The notes beneath the pieces are model-generated. The model ran no database searches, had not been told where the DNA came from, and saw nothing but the letters and a program-made list of their open reading frames with translations. A stretch of 64,000 nucleotides of DNA from Gammaproteobacteria bacterium (GTDB lineage: Bacteria; Pseudomonadota; Gammaproteobacteria; Nitrosococcales; Methylophagaceae): the NCBI GenBank assembly GCA_029882915.1, contig JAOUJZ010000002.1:62001-126000 (forward strand). Direction: 5' to 3'. This document shows positions 60,888 through 64,000 of the stretch, one piece after another; the stretch's first letter is position 1; every line of letters starts with the position of its first letter. The position numbers and the translations under genes were made by a program.

Positions 60888-62146
60888 TGACTGAATTTAC
60901 CCCGCAACCAAGTTGTGCTGATGCGCAGGAATCACATAGTCTCAGTGTCAGTGATGCAAAACAACGCATCTCAAATCTTGTTTCCACATTAACAGCATGG
61001 GAAAAACTCAATTTGAGAGATAGCTTAGGTCGGATTCTGCACAAGCCTATCATTTCTCCTATTAATGTCCCTCCCCACAACAATTCAGCCATGGATGGCT
61101 ATGCTATTCAGAGTGCTGATATCACACCTGACAGTTTTACTGTTCAACAGGTTGGAATCGCCTTCGCTGGACAGCCATTTAATGGCAACATCCAGCGCGG
61201 TGAATGTATTCGTATTATGACCGGTGCCATGATGCCAACCGATTGTGACACAGTCATCATGCAGGAACAGGTAGAAACGAATGGCAATACCATCACTATT
61301 CACGGCAAACACCAACACGGACAAAATGTACGATCCGCGGGTGAAGACCTCAAGACAGGTGAAACTATTCTGTCTGAAGGTCACAAAATCACAGCGGCTG
61401 ATCTGGGATTAATTGCGTCATTAGGAATCGGAGAAATCACTGTTAAAAGACGATTGCGTGTCGCCTTTTTTTCAACCGGTGATGAACTACGATCTATCGG
61501 TGAAGCACTGGAAGAGGGCCAAATCTACGATAGCAATCGTTACACCCTTTATGGCATGTTAAAACGTCTGAACGTAAACATGCTGGATATGGGGGTTGTG
61601 CCCGATCAAAAACAGACCTTGAAAGAAGCACTGCAACAAGCTGCTGAACAGGCTGATGTTGTGATTACCTCTGGCGGTGTCTCAGTCGGTGAAGCCGATT
61701 ATGTTAAAGAAATATTAGCAGAACTCGGTCATGTCGATTTTTGGAAAATTGCCATGAAACCTGGCCGTCCACTGGCCTTTGGTAAAATTAATGACGCTCT
61801 GTTCTTTGGGCTTCCCGGTAATCCTGTGTCCGTTATGGTGACTTTTTACCAGTTTGTCAGTGCTGCTCTGCAACAACTTGCTGGTGAGCCTGTACAACCT
61901 AAACTGGTTATGCAGGTTCCGTGTGTCAGCACCATTAAAAAACGCGCTGGTCGATTTGAATTTCAACGTGGCATTTTATTTGAAGATGAGCAGGGTGACT
62001 TAAAAGTGAAAACCACTGGCGAGCAAGGCTCGGGCATTTTACGTTCTATGAGTGAAGCCAATTGTTTTATACTGCTGGATGAAAACTGTGAAGGCATCTC
62101 ACCTAATTCCACTGTTACTGTACAACCCTTTGCAGGTCTTATTTAG
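60887..62146 (+). CDS. moeA: Molybdopterin molybdenumtransferase
   Basis: MoeA inserts molybdate into adenylated molybdopterin. Blocks include PHNNSAMDGYAI, MTGAMMPTDCDTVIMQEQ, STGDELRSIGEALEEGQIYDSN and TSGGVSVGEADYVKE. The ORF track starts at 60872; ATG 60887, which shares a base with the mobAB stop (TAATG), gives 419 residues and is used. The ttcA gene begins directly after its stop codon. Mo-enzyme genes themselves are not in the window, though nnrS nearby hints at nitrogen-oxide metabolism. Confidence 0.96.
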   Translation: MTEFTPQPSCADAQESHSLSVSDAKQRISNLVSTLTAWEKLNLRDSLGRILHKPIISPINVPPHNNSAMDGYAIQSADITPDSFTVQQVGIAFAGQPFNGNIQRGECIRIMTGAMMPTDCDTVIMQEQVETNGNTITIHGKHQHGQNVRSAGEDLKTGETILSEGHKITAADLGLIASLGIGEITVKRRLRVAFFSTGDELRSIGEALEEGQIYDSNRYTLYGMLKRLNVNMLDMGVVPDQKQTLKEALQQAAEQADVVITSGGVSVGEADYVKEILAELGHVDFWKIAMKPGRPLAFGKINDALFFGLPGNPVSVMVTFYQFVSAALQQLAGEPVQPKLVMQVPCVSTIKKRAGRFEFQRGILFEDEQGDLKVKTTGEQGSGILRSMSEANCFILLDENCEGISPNSTVTVQPFAGLI

Positions 62147-63013
62147 ATGTCTGAAAGCCATACCAAACAAAACTATGAGTTTAATAAATTAAGAAAGCGG
62201 CTTCGACGTCATGTCGGTCAAGCCATTGCTGACTATAATATGATTCAGGACGGCGACAAGGTGATGGTGTGTTTGTCAGGCGGTAAGGACAGCTACACCT
62301 TGCTTGATATTCTGCTTAATCTGCAAAAACATGCCCCCATAGATTTTGAACTGATTGCCGTAAACCTTGATCAAAAACAGCCCGGCTTCCCAGAACACAT
62401 CCTGCCCGACTATTTAAGTTCAATTGGCGTACCTTTTCATATTATCGAAAAAGATACCTACAGCATTGTCAAAGAAGTGGTGCCTGAAGGCAAAACAACG
62501 TGCGGTATTTGTTCACGTCTGCGTCGCGGTTCATTGTATGGTTATGCCAGACAAAATGGCATTACTAAAATTGCCTTAGGCCACCACCGTGATGACATCA
62601 TAGAAACGGCCTTTCTCAATATGTTTTATGGCAGCAAACTTAAAGCTATGCCGCCTAAATTATTGAGTGATGACAAAACCAATATATTGATTCGTCCATT
62701 ATCCTATTGTCGCGAATCAGATATCGAACGTTACGCTGAGCATCAGCAATTCCCTATCATTCCTTGTAACCTATGCGGCTCACAAGAAAATATGCAACGG
62801 CAAATCATCAAAGACATGCTGCAAAATTGGGAAAAACAGCAACCTGGCCGTTTGGAAAATATTTTCCGTAGTTTACAAAATATTTCACCGTCACAACTGG
62901 CAGATAATGACCTGTTTAACTTTAAAGATCTGGAATTACAGCGCCAGACACCAACTGGTGATGAAGACACCAACCATGATGATCTTCAATTTCCAGCTTT
63001 AGCTCGACAATAG
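62147..63013 (+). CDS. ttcA: tRNA 2-thiocytidine synthetase TtcA
   Basis: TtcA thiolates cytidine 32 of some tRNAs using an iron-sulfur cluster. The PP-loop is SGGKDS (residues 44-49), and the cluster cysteines include Cys119 and Cys122 in [29 protein letters not shown] is another family motif. The length is 288 residues. It abuts moeA with no gap and is followed by nnrS after 24 bases, so it is probably transcribed with the Mo-cofactor genes. Confidence 0.96.
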   Translation: MSESHTKQNYEFNKLRKRLRRHVGQAIADYNMIQDGDKVMVCLSGGKDSYTLLDILLNLQKHAPIDFELIAVNLDQKQPGFPEHILPDYLSSIGVPFHIIEKDTYSIVKEVVPEGKTTCGICSRLRRGSLYGYARQNGITKIALGHHRDDIIETAFLNMFYGSKLKAMPPKLLSDDKTNILIRPLSYCRESDIERYAEHQQFPIIPCNLCGSQENMQRQIIKDMLQNWEKQQPGRLENIFRSLQNISPSQLADNDLFNFKDLELQRQTPTGDEDTNHDDLQFPALARQ

Positions 63014-63037
63014 TTGCTTTTACAATAGGGACATCCG

Positions 63038-64000
63038 ATGAAACAGCCAACATTAAACCCCAAACCGATCAGACAATTTGCTTTATTCGAGTTGGGGTTC
63101 AGACCCTTTTTCTTGCTCGGAAGCCTATTCTCAATCATTGCTACCGCAATATGGATGGCAAATTTTTCTTTTGGCTGGTCATTGCCAGTTAGCACTGTAA
63201 CTCCCATCGCATGGCATGGTCATGAAATGATATTTGGTTACAGTGTTGCGATTATTGCTGGCTTTTTATTAACAGCCGTTAAAAACTGGACTGGTGTACA
63301 GACAATCAATGGAATTCCATTAGTATTATTGTCATTATCATGGCTGCTGGCCCGAGTTCTACCCTTGTTTAATTCACCCTTATTATATGAATGGGCAGCA
63401 TTATTCGATATTGTATTTTTATCAGCTTTGACTCTTGCAGTATTTCACCCTATTGCCAAGGTTAAGCAATGGCGACAGTTATTTATCGTATCTGTTCTAG
63501 CTCTACTGCTCACTAGCAATGTGTTGTTTTACCTTGGTGTGTTTCATATTTTCGATCTCGGCATTTCCTGGGGTTTATTTTCTGGAGTTTATCTGGTGTT
63601 GGCACTAATTTTTACTCTAGCAAGACGAGTAATGCCCTTTTTTATTGAGCGCGGTATTGGGTATCAGGTTCAACTCAAAAATTGGTCATTTATTGATTCA
63701 AGCAGCCTGTTGTTTTTAACTGCATTATGGCTGGTTGATGTGTTTCTCAAGCAGCCACTATTAACAGCGCTTTTATCAGCCATACTCGCAGTATTACACG
63801 GTGTCAGATTATGGGGGTGGCACACTAAAGGTATCTGGCAAAAACCGTTATTGTGGGTACTCTTCCTTGGCTATGGCTTTTTTGTACTCGGCTTTTTGCT
63901 AAAAGCATTCAATTATTTTTCTTTATACCCAACATTTCTGCCTCTCCACGCCTTTACCTATGGCGGCATTGGCATGCTGACTATAGGTATGGTGTCACGT
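63038..64000 (+). CDS. nnrS: NnrS-family membrane protein, 5' part (runs off the right edge)
   Basis: NnrS is a multi-helix inner-membrane haem-copper protein linked to nitric-oxide and nitrogen-oxide stress. The 321 residues present begin MKQPTLNPKPIRQF and contain FELGFRPFFLLGS, the diagnostic WHGHEMIFGY and repeated hydrophobic helices to the window edge; no stop is reached. An AGGG ribosome-binding site lies eight bases before the ATG. The ORF track misses it because it is open at the end. Placement after mobAB-moeA-ttcA suggests a common regulon for anaerobic nitrogen-oxide use. Confidence 0.9.
   Translation, partial: MKQPTLNPKPIRQFALFELGFRPFFLLGSLFSIIATAIWMANFSFGWSLPVSTVTPIAWHGHEMIFGYSVAIIAGFLLTAVKNWTGVQTINGIPLVLLSLSWLLARVLPLFNSPLLYEWAALFDIVFLSALTLAVFHPIAKVKQWRQLFIVSVLALLLTSNVLFYLGVFHIFDLGISWGLFSGVYLVLALIFTLARRVMPFFIERGIGYQVQLKNWSFIDSSSLLFLTALWLVDVFLKQPLLTALLSAILAVLHGVRLWGWHTKGIWQKPLLWVLFLGYGFFVLGFLLKAFNYFSLYPTFLPLHAFTYGGIGMLTIGMVSR

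Overview
The window looks like core chromosome from a moderately AT-rich gammaproteobacterium. Supporting signs are the aat-bpt-infA block, the xseB-ispA-dxs operon, ftsY-ftsE-ftsX-rpoH, lapA-lapB, dnaX-ybaB-recR with the 4.5S RNA, and the ldtD/ycbK-type cell-wall pair. A member of the Thiotrichales/Methylophaga-like group would fit the gene content, but this is an impression from the proteins and not a tested placement. No phage, insertion sequence, plasmid gene or CRISPR array was seen.

Layout. 1-7.7 kb (mostly minus): 5' part of leuS, a GGDEF/HD-GYP divergent pair for cyclic di-GMP, a YfhL-type ferredoxin, coaD, rsmD and a catalytic plus non-catalytic M16 peptidase pair. 7.7-11.4 kb: ftsY, ftsE, ftsX, rpoH and a terminator. 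11.4-17.2 kb: fdxA, lapA-lapB, an ArsC-like/WrbA/DUF2069 chain, a mini flagellar-rod-like protein with an HExxH protein, a regulator-less birA, and coaX ending in a 9-bp tandem repeat. 17.2-23.4 kb: tRNA-Ser(GGA), 4.5S RNA, dnaX-ybaB-recR, an EAL-like/HDOD protein, aat, bpt, infA. 23.4-31.8 kb: dsbB, a YbeL-like protein, roxA-NfeD-SPFH, csiV, a methylthioinosine phosphorylase-hpt salvage pair, and a BtuF/BtuD/BtuC-type ABC importer. 31.9-39.8 kb: L,D-transpeptidase and YcbK-like protein, an unknown Cys-containing protein, trhO, ggt, an amino-acid permease, tatD and a DksA-like protein. 39.9-49.5 kb: moxR-DUF58-transglutaminase, tcdA with an HExxH protein, a YbaK-type deacylase, an RND exporter and an MFS transporter. 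49.6-53.7 kb: PilZ protein, RCK potassium channel, a small membrane protein, a decayed cation-efflux gene and a globin-coupled diguanylate cyclase. 53.7-64 kb: ribF, xseB-ispA-dxs, queD-folE2, a retropepsin-like protease, a mobA-mobB fusion, moeA, ttcA and a truncated nnrS.

How genes work together. Five cyclic di-GMP proteins (two GGDEF, one HD-GYP, one EAL-like/HDOD, one PilZ) are spread along the window, one with a likely oxygen-sensing globin. LdtD, YcbK-like protein, LapA/LapB, CsiV, FtsE/FtsX and the transglutaminase operon concern the envelope. Mo-cofactor genes next to nnrS hint at nitrate/nitric-oxide metabolism. Methylthioinosine phosphorylase and hypoxanthine phosphoribosyltransferase form a two-step purine salvage route. 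FolE2 and QueD are consecutive enzymes leading to deazapurine (queuosine) precursors.

The less ordinary items are the (Glu-Thr-Val)10 tail of CoaX, the remnant of a CDF transporter, the mini-rod/HExxH pair, the uncharacterised HExxH protein downstream of tcdA, and the Cys/His-rich protein near 34.3 kb. No convincing wholly new defence or mobile system was found.
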